Positions 1-5,463 are shown, numbered from the stretch's first letter. The stretch: DNA of 6,803 nt from VRUE01 sp035605155 (GCA_035605155.1 DATNHC010000044.1:1-6803); one strand, 5' to 3'. The notes: a model not told the origin generated them from the sequence alone. Numbers and translations: made by a program.

Positions 1-1
1 C

Positions 2-118
2 GCGGACTTCGAGCGCTACTGGTTCTCGGACGAGATCGAGAAGGCGCGGGCCGCGGTGATCGACCTCCATGACATCCCGCTGCTGCCCGCCTGGCACACC
101 CTGCTGGCAGCGGAGTAG
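2..118 (+). CDS. C-terminal fragment of an unidentified protein
   Basis: An open frame enters from the left edge and ends at TAG 116-118, leaving 38 residues. The fragment is rich in charged and aromatic residues (it starts ADFERYWFSDEIEKAR and ends PAWHTLLAAE) and looks like a soluble C-terminal helix followed by a short tail. No motif identifies the family. The gene is convergent with clpS, with 37 bp between the two stop codons. In some actinobacteria clpS neighbours a nicotinate phosphoribosyltransferase gene, but these 38 residues neither confirm nor exclude that. Being real coding sequence is supported by codon-position GC bias and by the tight convergent junction. Confidence 0.6.
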   Translation, partial: ADFERYWFSDEIEKARAAVIDLHDIPLLPAWHTLLAAE

Positions 119-155
119 CAGCGCGCGCCTCTGCCCGGTAGGCCTTTTAGAACCT

Positions 156-446
156 TCACGCCCGCTCGAGGGGGGCCATCGTCAGGCCGGCAGCCTCGAG
201 CTGCTCCCAGAAGTGCTCGGCCAGCTCACGAGGGCCGCTCCAAACGATTGCCTGGCCGTCGTTATGGATGCTCTGCGCCAGCTGATGGCCCCGATCGAGG
301 CTGACCCCCGGCAAAATCCGCGACAACGTCTCGGCTACGTGATCGAAGGTGTTGTGGTCATCGTTGCGTACGATCACCCGCCAGTCGCCACCCAGCCCGG
401 CGCCCGGCCCTCTGCTGCGCGGCCTCTCGACCGTCGTCGTGGACAT
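156..446 (-). CDS. clpS: ATP-dependent Clp protease adaptor ClpS
   Basis: ClpS binds the N-terminal domain of the Clp unfoldase (ClpC or ClpA) in the cytoplasm and delivers proteins with destabilising N-terminal residues (N-degrons). From ATG 446 the protein has 96 residues: a flexible N-tail (about 1-20) and the ClpS core. The core opens with WRVIVRNDDHNTFDHV, in which N28-D29 match the residues that hold the substrate alpha-amino group; H61 in SIHNDG matches the conserved pocket histidine. F34 occupies the position of the gatekeeper methionine of E. coli ClpS. The family is usually about 90-110 residues, so the gene is intact. A TTG at 473 would add nine residues, but ATG 446 gives the typical actinobacterial start (MSTTTVERP) and lies 6 nt after a -10-like CATAAT, consistent with leaderless translation. 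The gene is divergent from the winged-helix regulator. Family assignment is firm. Confidence 0.95.
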   Translation of the reverse strand: MSTTTVERPRSRGPGAGLGGDWRVIVRNDDHNTFDHVAETLSRILPGVSLDRGHQLAQSIHNDGQAIVWSGPRELAEHFWEQLEAAGLTMAPLERA

Positions 447-452
447 CCTCGC

Positions 453-458
453 ATTATG
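453..458 (-). promoter_or_regulatory. Candidate -10 element of clpS (leaderless)
   Basis: On the minus strand CATAAT (458 to 453) matches the TANNNT -10 pattern at its key A and T positions and ends 6 nt before ATG 446. That spacing puts transcription start at or next to the start codon. I see no convincing -35 at 16-18 bp. A GAGG directly abuts the ATG and is too close to act as a normal Shine-Dalgarno. Confidence 0.45.
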
Positions 459-512
459 CGGAAATTCCACCAATCAAAGGTAGTCCGCTGAAGAACGTGG
501 CTTAAAATGCAC

Positions 513-543
513 TTAACTACTCAAAATAGTTATGCCGTAGAAT
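513..543 (+). promoter_or_regulatory. Candidate promoter of the winged-helix gene
   Basis: TAGAAT at 538-543 is a good -10 match. The nearest -35-like hexamer is TTAACT at 513-518, with a rather long 19-bp spacer. Transcription would begin near 550, giving a leader of about 33 nt that contains the GGAGA Shine-Dalgarno (570-574). Confidence 0.4.
514..532. promoter_or_regulatory. Perfect inverted repeat, candidate operator
   Basis: TAACTA, then 7 nt (CTCAAAA), then TAGTTA: two exact 6-bp arms in a 19-bp site, in an AT-rich stretch that contrasts with the GC-rich surroundings. Size and symmetry fit a dimeric winged-helix repressor. It lies directly upstream of the -10-like TAGAAT (538-543) of the winged-helix gene and overlaps its -35 position, so a bound protein would block that promoter. 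Autoregulation by the adjacent regulator is inference. Confidence 0.5.
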
Positions 544-582
544 CGGTTGCTCGCACTCAATACCGCCTTGGAGATAGCGTCC

Positions 583-849
583 GTGGCTCCCCAACCAGTT
601 TCGATCGACCAGCGTCTGGCGAAGGCCCTCTCCAACTCGCTGCGCACAGAGGCCCTGAAACTGATTGCCGCCGGTGCGTCCAGTCCCAAAGCGATCTCCG
701 AACGGCTTGGCGTTGACGTCCGCACGATCGCCTACCACGTGCGGGTGCTGCGCGAGCTGGAATGCATCGAGCTGGTCGATACCCAGCAGCGGCGTGGCGC
801 GGTCGAACACGTCTACCGCGTGGCCGAGTGGGCCTTCAAGCAGAGCTAG
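583..849 (+). CDS. Small winged helix-turn-helix (ArsR-like) transcriptional regulator
   Basis: This is a probable cytoplasmic DNA-binding repressor or switch. From GTG 583 the protein has 88 residues and is little more than one winged-helix domain: a first helix (about 8-30, IDQRLAKALSNSLRTEALKL, in the place of the usual 'KALsHPLR' helix), helix 2 with SPKAISERLG (34-43), a recognition helix VRTIAYHVRVLRELE (46-60), and a beta-hairpin wing with CIELVDTQQRRGAVEHVYR (61-79). This wording is typical of ArsR-like regulators common in Thermoleophilia. No metal-binding CxC motif and no ligand domain are seen, so the signal is unknown. GTG 583 is chosen because GGAGA (570-574) lies 8 nt upstream; an in-frame TTG at 547 would add 12 residues but has no ribosome site and lies 3 nt after a -10-like box. 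The stop overlaps that of the convergent secreted protein gene. Confidence 0.85.
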   Translation: MAPQPVSIDQRLAKALSNSLRTEALKLIAAGASSPKAISERLGVDVRTIAYHVRVLRELECIELVDTQQRRGAVEHVYRVAEWAFKQS

Positions 850-1547
850 AAGGGACTCGGGACGCGCACAACCACGTCATCGACACTCGCCTGCGCACCC
901 TTGGCAGTCCTGGGTGAGCCGACCGAGAATCCCGATGCGCGGCCGCTGAGCTCGCCCGCCGCGACGTCGACGACGTCGGCAACCAGTTCGCCGCCGACGA
1001 AGGCGAGAATGCGGCAACTGCCCTTTTCCGGGCCCTCGGTGACGTTGAAAGCACGCAGGCGCAGCTGGTTGGCACGATCGACTGCGCCGATTCCGGCGAC
1101 GTCCTTCTCGATGTGCAGGTACTCGATGCTCCCCTCTTCGGTGATCTTGCGCAGCTGCGCCTTGCGCTGCACCGGATAGACGGCGAGCTGGTAGCGAGCG
1201 CCGCTGCCGGAGCGCAACTCGACCGCCAGGAATGCGGCCTGCTGCACCGATTTCGGCGTCTTGTCGAGCAGCCGCTCGGTTGCCGCGATCTCCAGATCAC
1301 GGCCGAAGACAGGAGTCCTGTAGGCGCACTCCCGAGTCTGCTTGCCGATCGTGATCAAGAAGGCATGGTCGGTGGCCCCGCGGGCGCAGCGCTTGCCGGA
1401 GAGCTTGGTCACCTGGGCCAGCTGGCCTTTGCTCTCCATGCCGTTGCGATAAATGCCGACCAGGGCCGCGCGGGCGCTCGGAACGAGCGCCACGGCGGTG
1501 GCAAGCAGGGCAACGAATGCGGCAATGCGCAGCGATCTCATGGTCAT
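846..1547 (-). CDS. Secreted protein, possibly with a concanavalin/LamG-like domain
   Basis: From ATG 1547 the protein has 233 residues. It begins with a classic Sec signal peptide: basic residues R4 and R7, a hydrophobic core (about 8-22) and the cleavage motif ARA after residue 27. The mature part is beta-rich with three cysteines (C54, C74, C178). Its second half carries the pattern of a laminin-G/DUF1080-type sandwich: a line such as AAFLAVELRSGSGARYQLAVYP, then ANQLRLRAFNV, then ILAFVGGELVADVVD, ending ASVDDVVVRVPSPF, where 'xDDVVVRVP' is the usual last strand. No catalytic residues can be assigned; carbohydrate or protein binding outside the cell is only a guess. A GTG at 1571 would extend the N-terminus by eight residues, but ATG 1547 gives the better signal peptide. 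It is divergent from ecm (151 bp between starts). Secretion is well supported, function is not. Confidence 0.8.
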   Translation of the reverse strand: MTMRSLRIAAFVALLATAVALVPSARAALVGIYRNGMESKGQLAQVTKLSGKRCARGATDHAFLITIGKQTRECAYRTPVFGRDLEIAATERLLDKTPKSVQQAAFLAVELRSGSGARYQLAVYPVQRKAQLRKITEEGSIEYLHIEKDVAGIGAVDRANQLRLRAFNVTEGPEKGSCRILAFVGGELVADVVDVAAGELSGRASGFSVGSPRTAKGAQASVDDVVVRVPSPF

Positions 1548-1684
1548 AAATGTCGCGCTTCGCTCGGTCACGAAGGTCAGATATGCAGCTTCCTTCGCGC
1601 CGCGCTCCTGCGCAGCCTAAACACAGCAAGGGTGGAAAGATGCGGCCCATCGCCCGGTGAACGGTGGATTTCGGCCGGGGCAAA

Positions 1685-1690
1685 TATCAT
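1685..1690 (+). promoter_or_regulatory. Candidate -10 element of ecm (leaderless)
   Basis: TATCAT fits TANNNT and ends 8 nt before GTG 1699, in a locally AT-richer patch. No Shine-Dalgarno precedes GTG 1699 and no clear -35 is seen. This favours a leaderless message and supports 1699 over the upstream GTG 1657, which would place this box inside the coding region. Confidence 0.4.
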
Positions 1691-1698
1691 TGACGGTC

Positions 1699-3693
1699 GT
1701 GAGCGAGCACCGTCTTCCCGAGCGTGACCGCCCCTGGGTGATGCGCACCTACGCCGGACACTCCGACGCGCGGCGCTCGAACGAGCTCTACCGGGGCAAT
1801 CTTGCCAAGGGCCAGACGGGCCTTTCCGTCGCTTTCGATCTGCCCACGCAGACCGGCTATGACCCGGATCACGTCCTCGCTCGAGGCGAGGTCGGCAAGG
1901 TCGGCGTCTCGATCGCCCACAAGGGCGACATGCACCAGCTGCTCGACGGGATCCCGCTCGACGAGATGAACACCTCGATGACGATCAACGCCACTGCCGC
2001 CTGGCTGCTCGGCCTCTACGTCACCGTCGCCGAGGAGAACGGCGTCGAGCGGGCCCAGCTGAAGGGCACGACCCAGAACGACATCATCAAGGAGTACCTC
2101 TCGCGCGGCACCTACGCCTTCCCGCCCGAGCCCTCGATGCGGCTGATCGCCGACATGGTCGCCTTCACCGTCAACGAGGTTCCGAGCTGGAACCCGACCA
2201 ACATCTGCAGCTACCACCTGCAGGAGGCGGGGGCAACGCCCGTGCAGGAGATCGCCTACGCGCTCTCGACCGGCATCGCCGTGCTCGACGAGGTCAAGGC
2301 ACGCGGCCAGGTTGCCGAGGCGGACTTCGCCAAGGTCTTCGGCCGCATCTCGTTCTTCGTCAACGCGGGGATCAGGCTGGTCGAGGAGATCGCCAAGCTG
2401 CGCGCGATGGGGCGGCTCTGGAACGAGATCGGCCGCGAGCGCTACGGCGTCACTGACGAGAAGATGCTGCGCTTCCGCTACGGCGTGCAGGTCAACTCGC
2501 TCGGCCTGACCGAGGCCCAGCCGGAGAACAACATCCAGCGCATCGTGCTCGAGGCGCTTGCCGTGACCCTGAGCCGCGACGCTCGTGCCCGCGCGATTCA
2601 GCTGCCCGCCTGGAACGAGGCAATGGGCCTCCCCCGCCCCTGGGATCAGCAGTGGAGCTTGCGCATCCAGCAGGTGCTCGCCAACGAGACCGACCTGCTC
2701 GAGTACCCCGACGTCTTCGAGGGCTCGAAGGTGATGGAGGGACTGGTCGAGGAGCTGACCGAGGGAGCCCGCGCCGAGATGGCGGTGGTCGAGGATCACG
2801 GCGGCGCGGTCGCCGCGGTCCCCTACATGAAGGCCCGCCTGGTCGAGTCCCACCGCGAGCGGGTGGCGCGAATCGAGACGGGCGAGCAGAAGGTCGTCGG
2901 TCAGAACAGCTTCACCGAGAGCGAGGACTCCCCGCTGACCGCCGGCGCCGACGGCGGCATCCTCACCCCCGACGCCGAGGTCGAGCGCGAACGGGTCGAG
3001 GCGCTGGCGCGCTGGAAAGCCGAGCGCGACGAAGATGCCGTGCAGGTGGCGCTCGACGAGCTGGAACGCGTCGCCGCGGACGAAGGGCAGAACATCATGC
3101 CGGCGACGATCGCCGCCGCCAAGGCGGGCGCCACAACCGGGGAGTGGGCAGCCGTGCTGCGCGAGGCGTTTGGCGCCTACCGAGCCCCGACCGGCGTCGA
3201 CGGCGCTGCCCCGCCCGCCGATCGCGACGAGCTCGACGCCGTCCGCCGGCGTGTGGACGAGGTCTCCGAGCGGCTCGGGCACCGGATCAAGATCCTCGTC
3301 GGCAAGCCGGGCCTCGATGGCCACTCCAACGGCTCCGAGCAGATCGCCCTGCGCGCCCGCGACGCCGGCATGGAGGTCATCTACCAGGGCATCCGCCTCA
3401 CACCCGAGGAGATCGCCGAGTCGGCGCTGCAGGAGGACGTCGACGTGGTCGGCCTCTCGATCCTCTCCGGCTCCCACCTCGAGCTGGTCCCGGAGGTCGT
3501 CCGCATGCTGCGCGACGAGGGCGTCGCGGTACCGGTCGTCGCCGGCGGCATCATCCCCCCCGTCGATGCCGAGCACCTGCGCGAGGCCGGCGTCGACGGG
3601 GTCTACACGCCGAAGGACTTCGACATCAACAAGATCATGGGCGAGATCGTCGACCTCGTCGCCCGCCGCGCCGGCGCTCCCACCGCCGTTTGA
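1699..3693 (+). CDS. ecm: Ethylmalonyl-CoA mutase (MeaA/Ecm type, B12-dependent)
   Basis: This cytoplasmic adenosylcobalamin enzyme rearranges (2R)-ethylmalonyl-CoA to methylsuccinyl-CoA in the ethylmalonyl-CoA pathway. The 664 residues comprise a catalytic TIM barrel (about 10-500) and a C-terminal cobalamin domain (about 530-655). The barrel shows DRPWVMRTYAGHS (10-22), GLSVAFDLPTQTGYDPDH, GTTQNDIIKEYLSRGTY, and SYHLQEAGAT with H173, the counterpart of the active-site His of methylmalonyl-CoA mutase. The cobalamin domain has the base-off signature DGHSNG with the cobalt ligand H542, then S587-x-L589 and G616-G617. YAGHS in place of YAGFS, plus NSLGLTEAQPENN and LPRPWDQQWSLRIQQVL, mark the Ecm/MeaA branch rather than methylmalonyl- or isobutyryl-CoA mutase (from memory of family sequences). 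Start: GTG 1699 gives the family N-terminus; in-frame GTG 1657 and TTG 1690 are alternatives. Catalytic and B12 parts are on one chain, so no small subunit is needed. A four-cysteine protein gene follows after 46 bp. Confidence 0.92.
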   Translation: MSEHRLPERDRPWVMRTYAGHSDARRSNELYRGNLAKGQTGLSVAFDLPTQTGYDPDHVLARGEVGKVGVSIAHKGDMHQLLDGIPLDEMNTSMTINATAAWLLGLYVTVAEENGVERAQLKGTTQNDIIKEYLSRGTYAFPPEPSMRLIADMVAFTVNEVPSWNPTNICSYHLQEAGATPVQEIAYALSTGIAVLDEVKARGQVAEADFAKVFGRISFFVNAGIRLVEEIAKLRAMGRLWNEIGRERYGVTDEKMLRFRYGVQVNSLGLTEAQPENNIQRIVLEALAVTLSRDARARAIQLPAWNEAMGLPRPWDQQWSLRIQQVLANETDLLEYPDVFEGSKVMEGLVEELTEGARAEMAVVEDHGGAVAAVPYMKARLVESHRERVARIETGEQKVVGQNSFTESEDSPLTAGADGGILTPDAEVERERVEALARWKAERDEDAVQVALDELERVAADEGQNIMPATIAAAKAGATTGEWAAVLREAFGAYRAPTGVDGAAPPADRDELDAVRRRVDEVSERLGHRIKILVGKPGLDGHSNGSEQIALRARDAGMEVIYQGIRLTPEEIAESALQEDVDVVGLSILSGSHLELVPEVVRMLRDEGVAVPVVAGGIIPPVDAEHLREAGVDGVYTPKDFDINKIMGEIVDLVARRAGAPTAV

Positions 3694-3727
3694 GCCGCGT
3701 CGCATAGCACCGAAGCCAGCGGCGCGC

Positions 3728-3733
3728 GACAAT
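3728..3733 (+). promoter_or_regulatory. Candidate -10 element of the downstream four-cysteine gene
   Basis: GACAAT ends 6 nt before ATG 3740 and there is no Shine-Dalgarno (GGGTCG lies between). The placement matches the boxes before clpS, ecm and the nucleotide-sugar dehydrogenase. The first base is off consensus and no -35 is clear, so read-through from ecm is also possible. Confidence 0.3.
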
Positions 3734-3739
3734 GGGTCG

Positions 3740-4306
3740 ATGAGCGAGCTCAACGGGGACCGCTCCGCATGGCTGCGCTGCTACCGCTGCTGGTCCCAGA
3801 ACCTCGAGATCCAGATCCACTACGACGCGATCCGCCGCGTCGATCCCGGCAGTGGCGTTCTCGCCGAGGGCATCGACGAGGTCCAGGAGGCTCTCGTGCA
3901 GTGCGTCGACTGCATGCACGACCAGCCTCACCTGACGTTCCAAGACAACCAGGTGGTCCCGGTCGAGGACCGCTGGGAGCGGATGGTCGCGGGCACCCCT
4001 TGGGTCGCTTCCTGCACGGTGCGCGTCGACCAGGACCGGGTCGAGACCTGCTCGGGGCCCGAAGCCGCCGAGTTCCTAACCTACGCGGCCTTCGGCGACG
4101 CCGGCGTGCGCGAGTTCTTCGCCCACGTGCGTTTCCACAAGCACGACGAGGAGCAGGTCGTCGTCCACATGCTGGTCGAGCTCTACGCCCGCTCTGCCGA
4201 AGAGGCAACCGAGGTGCTCGAGGCGGCCGCCCACGGCCCCCTCGAGATCACCTCCCTGGCCGAGGAGTCCCGCCCCCCGGCCCACGCGAGCGACGAGGCC
4301 CACTAA
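3740..4306 (+). CDS. Uncharacterised protein with zinc-ribbon-like CxxC pair
   Basis: The 188-residue protein runs from ATG 3740 to TAA 4304-4306. I do not recognise the family. The N-terminal third has two CxxC knuckles, C14-Y-R-C17 and C55-V-D-C58, spaced as in a zinc ribbon with a long insertion; WLRCYRCWSQNLEIQIHYDAI reads as the first beta hairpin. The middle (about 68-135) is mixed alpha/beta with a further Cys pair (C88, C98 region). The end is a helical segment, VVVHMLVELYARSAEEATEVLEAAAHG, followed by a short disordered acidic tail. There is no signal peptide or membrane segment. It lies 46 bp after ecm on the same strand, so it could be co-transcribed, but a -10-like box just upstream could drive it alone. 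A metal-binding or regulatory role is inference only. Strong codon-position bias supports it as real, although a longer frame opens upstream at 3035 inside ecm. Confidence 0.75.
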   Translation: MSELNGDRSAWLRCYRCWSQNLEIQIHYDAIRRVDPGSGVLAEGIDEVQEALVQCVDCMHDQPHLTFQDNQVVPVEDRWERMVAGTPWVASCTVRVDQDRVETCSGPEAAEFLTYAAFGDAGVREFFAHVRFHKHDEEQVVVHMLVELYARSAEEATEVLEAAAHGPLEITSLAEESRPPAHASDEAH

Positions 4307-4334
4307 CCCTCGCTCACCATTCAAACGCCCCACC

Positions 4335-4385
4335 CGAACTGCATCAAATTCTCGGTCTGGCAGGTAGAGAATTTGATGCAGTTCG
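4335..4385. repeat. 51-bp hairpin repeat, left copy
   Basis: A perfect 19-bp arm CGAACTGCATCAAATTCTC (4335-4353), a 13-nt loop GGTCTGGCAGGTA (4354-4366), and the complementary arm (4367-4385). It encodes the last 13 residues (from T301, with part of R300) and the TGA stop of the minus-strand DUF559 protein. It also lies just after the convergent four-cysteine gene. There is no T-run on either side, so it is not a classical intrinsic terminator, though a stem this long could still stop transcription or protect 3' ends. Confidence 0.95.
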
Positions 4386-5282
4386 CTTGTGGAGGGAGCT
4401 GCGAACGAGCTTCATGAAGGGATCGGGGTTCCAGGCGAGCATCCGCCAGGTAGCCCGGTGGACTTCGTAGCCGGCGACGGTCAGCCTGACTGTGCGTTCG
4501 TGATCATCCTCGAATGCCGGGCGATTGGCGTGATGTTCGTAGCTATCCGTTTCGACAACCACTCGCTGGCTCGGCCAGTAGAAATCGACGAGGAAGCCCT
4601 CGACCCAGACATTGACCTGCGGAAGCGACAGGCCAAACTCGCGGCAGAGCGCCAAGAAGTCGACCTCCATCGGCGAGAAGGTGTCAGCGGCACGTGGATC
4701 CACTTCCATCGCGACCTGCCGCAGCCGACCGATCCCCCTTTTTCCCCGCCACCTCCTAAGCACGCCTTGCAGTTTGGGCCAGTGCACGCAACCGTTCTTG
4801 TCGCCAGCCACCAGCGCCCGCTCTTGCTGCTTCGCTTCAAGGCGACCAGCCATGTCAAGCAAGGCTCGCTCTGGGGTGGTGACCGGAATTCCCTGCTCTA
4901 CGGTGACATGGTTCTCTGGAAGCGAGCGCGTTTGGTGCAGGCGAATTCCCGGACGACGGCGATGGACTCCACCCGAGTGGCGAAGCACCTCGATGTCACC
5001 TCGCGACCCGCGCATCCCCCAGAGCTCCATCGCGCTTCCATGCGAAAGCACCGCGCCAGGCCCAGAGGCGAGAACGGCGGCCATCCACCGGCCCCGCCTG
5101 CTGATACGCCCGTGACCCAGAGAAAAGACGCCCTGGAAAATCGGAATCAAGATGCCGGCTTCCACTCGGTCTTGATTTAGCCGATCTCCAAGGCCGATCT
5201 CCAAGAGCTGCCAACGAGCGAGAACGCCGTGCTGTCGCTCGGCGAGCTCGCGAATCACCTTTGTCGCCTGCCGGTCCTTCAT
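4344..5282 (-). CDS. AbiEi-like winged-helix / DUF559 nuclease-fold protein
   Basis: The 312-residue protein starts at ATG 5282. Residues 1-60 form an N-terminal winged-helix domain like that of AbiEi-family antitoxins (AERQHGVLARWQLLEIGLG, then the wing IPIFQGVFSLG). Residues 61-195 resemble the AbiEi-type middle region (RRGRWMAAVLASGPGAVLSHGSAMELWG; TTPERALLDMAG). Residues 202-290 are a DUF559 domain of the Vsr/PD-(D/E)xK type: SPMEVDFLALCREFGL, VDFYWPSQRVVVETDSYEHH, AGYEVHRATWRML. Probable active-site residues E206, D233, E244, D246 and H250 are all present. No AbiEii-type toxin gene is adjacent. Such fusions are frequent in Actinobacteria (from memory) and their role is unsettled: nuclease, regulator or defence factor. 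The last residues and stop lie within the left hairpin; the right hairpin ends 18 bp before the start codon. The only Shine-Dalgarno-like sequence, GCAGG (5292-5288), is part of a small dyad. Alternative roles are homing-type nuclease or orphan antitoxin. Confidence 0.85.
   Translation of the reverse strand: MKDRQATKVIRELAERQHGVLARWQLLEIGLGDRLNQDRVEAGILIPIFQGVFSLGHGRISRRGRWMAAVLASGPGAVLSHGSAMELWGMRGSRGDIEVLRHSGGVHRRRPGIRLHQTRSLPENHVTVEQGIPVTTPERALLDMAGRLEAKQQERALVAGDKNGCVHWPKLQGVLRRWRGKRGIGRLRQVAMEVDPRAADTFSPMEVDFLALCREFGLSLPQVNVWVEGFLVDFYWPSQRVVVETDSYEHHANRPAFEDDHERTVRLTVAGYEVHRATWRMLAWNPDPFMKLVRSSLHKRTASNSLPARPRI
5180..5205. repeat. 13-bp tandem duplication within the DUF559-protein gene
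   Basis: GCCGATCTCCAAG occurs twice in a row without a spacer (5180-5192, 5193-5205). Because 13 is not a multiple of three, the two copies are read in different frames on the minus strand, giving LLEIG then LGDR. The resulting residues still fit the expected helix of the AbiEi-like domain. Confidence 0.9.
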
Positions 5283-5287
5283 GCCGG

Positions 5288-5299
5288 CCTGCCAGCAGG
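5288..5299. promoter_or_regulatory. Small dyad covering the ribosome site of the DUF559-protein gene
   Basis: CCTGC-CA-GCAGG forms a short dyad. On the minus strand its 3' arm GCAGG is the only Shine-Dalgarno-like sequence, 5 nt before ATG 5282. Pairing would hide it; with the 51-bp hairpin directly upstream, the leader is highly structured. The stem is only 4-5 bp, so an effect on translation is speculative. Confidence 0.3.
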
Positions 5300-5300
5300 A

Positions 5301-5351
5301 CGAACTGCATCAAATTCTCTACCTGCCAGACCGAGAATTTGATGCAGTTCG
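5301..5351. repeat. 51-bp hairpin repeat, right copy
   Basis: The same 19-bp arms as the left copy (5301-5319, 5333-5351) around the loop TACCTGCCAGACC (5320-5332), which is the reverse complement of the left loop. The two copies are therefore in inverted orientation with 100% identity over 51 bp. This copy lies 18 bp upstream of the start codon of the DUF559-protein gene and between it and maoC. It contains an in-frame TGA that closes the upstream reading frame. Confidence 0.95.
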
Positions 5352-5362
5352 GGGAGTCTTGG

Positions 5363-5385
5363 GTTGGCGCTGGGCATACGCCAAC
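5363..5385. repeat. 7-bp stem hairpin outside the cassette
   Basis: GTTGGCG (5363-5369), a 9-nt loop, then CGCCAAC (5379-5385). It lies 9 bp outside the right 51-bp repeat, between maoC and the DUF559-protein gene. It has no T-run; it may be a weak terminator or chance. Confidence 0.35.
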
Positions 5386-5437
5386 GCTCGCACCGCTCGA
5401 CACGCTTGGGGCGCGCCGAAGGTAACGGCTCTCAAAT

Positions 5438-5461
5438 GCGATCCGCGCAAGCGCGGATCGC
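5438..5461 (-). terminator. Probable terminator of maoC
   Basis: A perfect 11-bp GC-rich stem, GCGATCCGCGC (5438-5448), a 2-nt centre, and GCGCGGATCGC (5451-5461), begins 2 nt after the maoC stop codon. On the minus strand it is followed by ATTTGAG, a weak T-stretch. The position right behind the stop fits an intrinsic terminator, although the tail is poor and the tight loop will open by one or two pairs. Confidence 0.65.
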
Positions 5462-5463
5462 GG

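Larger units (their letters stand above)
4333..5353. mobile_element. Putative hairpin-boxed single-gene mobile cassette
   Basis: A 1,021-bp block is bounded by two 51-bp hairpin repeats (4335-4385 and 5301-5351) that are exact reverse complements, with 2 further matching bases outside each (CC at 4333-4334, GG at 5352-5353). It encloses one minus-strand gene, an AbiEi-like winged helix fused to a DUF559 nuclease fold. It lies in the convergent gap between the four-cysteine gene and maoC, where insertion would harm nothing. Base composition is lower in GC than the neighbours: I counted 53% and 63% GC in two 60-base lines inside (4501-4560, 4621-4680) against 72% in one line of ecm (2401-2460). 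No target-site duplication and no known transposase or recombinase are visible. Alternatives are a native gene with two copies of a dispersed REP-like repeat, or repeats acting as terminators. Mobility is inference. Confidence 0.5.

Noticed and set aside
119..155. Terminator between the first gene and clpS
   Set aside because: A TTTT run follows GGCC, but only a 3-bp stem can be drawn, which is not enough to call.
547..582. TTG start for the winged-helix gene
   Set aside because: It lies 3 nt after a -10-like box and has no ribosome site; GTG 583 has GGAGA at 8 nt and gives a family-like start.
3035..3739. Long plus-strand open frame running into the four-cysteine gene
   Set aside because: Upstream of 3740 it is Arg/Ser/Pro-rich shadow of ecm in another frame; protein-like sequence begins only at ATG 3740.
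1687..3753. A 688-residue open frame antisense to ecm
   Set aside because: It is the mirror of a highly biased GC-rich gene; its Asp/Leu/Gly/Val/His-rich sequence has no domain pattern, while the plus strand encodes a full-length mutase.
4389..5180. 263-residue plus-strand frame opposite the DUF559-protein gene
   Set aside because: The minus strand carries recognisable winged-helix and DUF559 motifs; the plus frame is compositional shadow without a motif.
4335..5351. The two 51-bp repeats as a CRISPR or an attachment-site pair
   Set aside because: There are only two copies, in opposite orientation and 915 bp apart with a gene between; no direct-repeat array, no integrase and no tRNA end.
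4323..5363. Target-site duplication around the cassette
   Set aside because: Left flank (GCCCCA) and right flank (GAGTCT) show no matching direct repeat.
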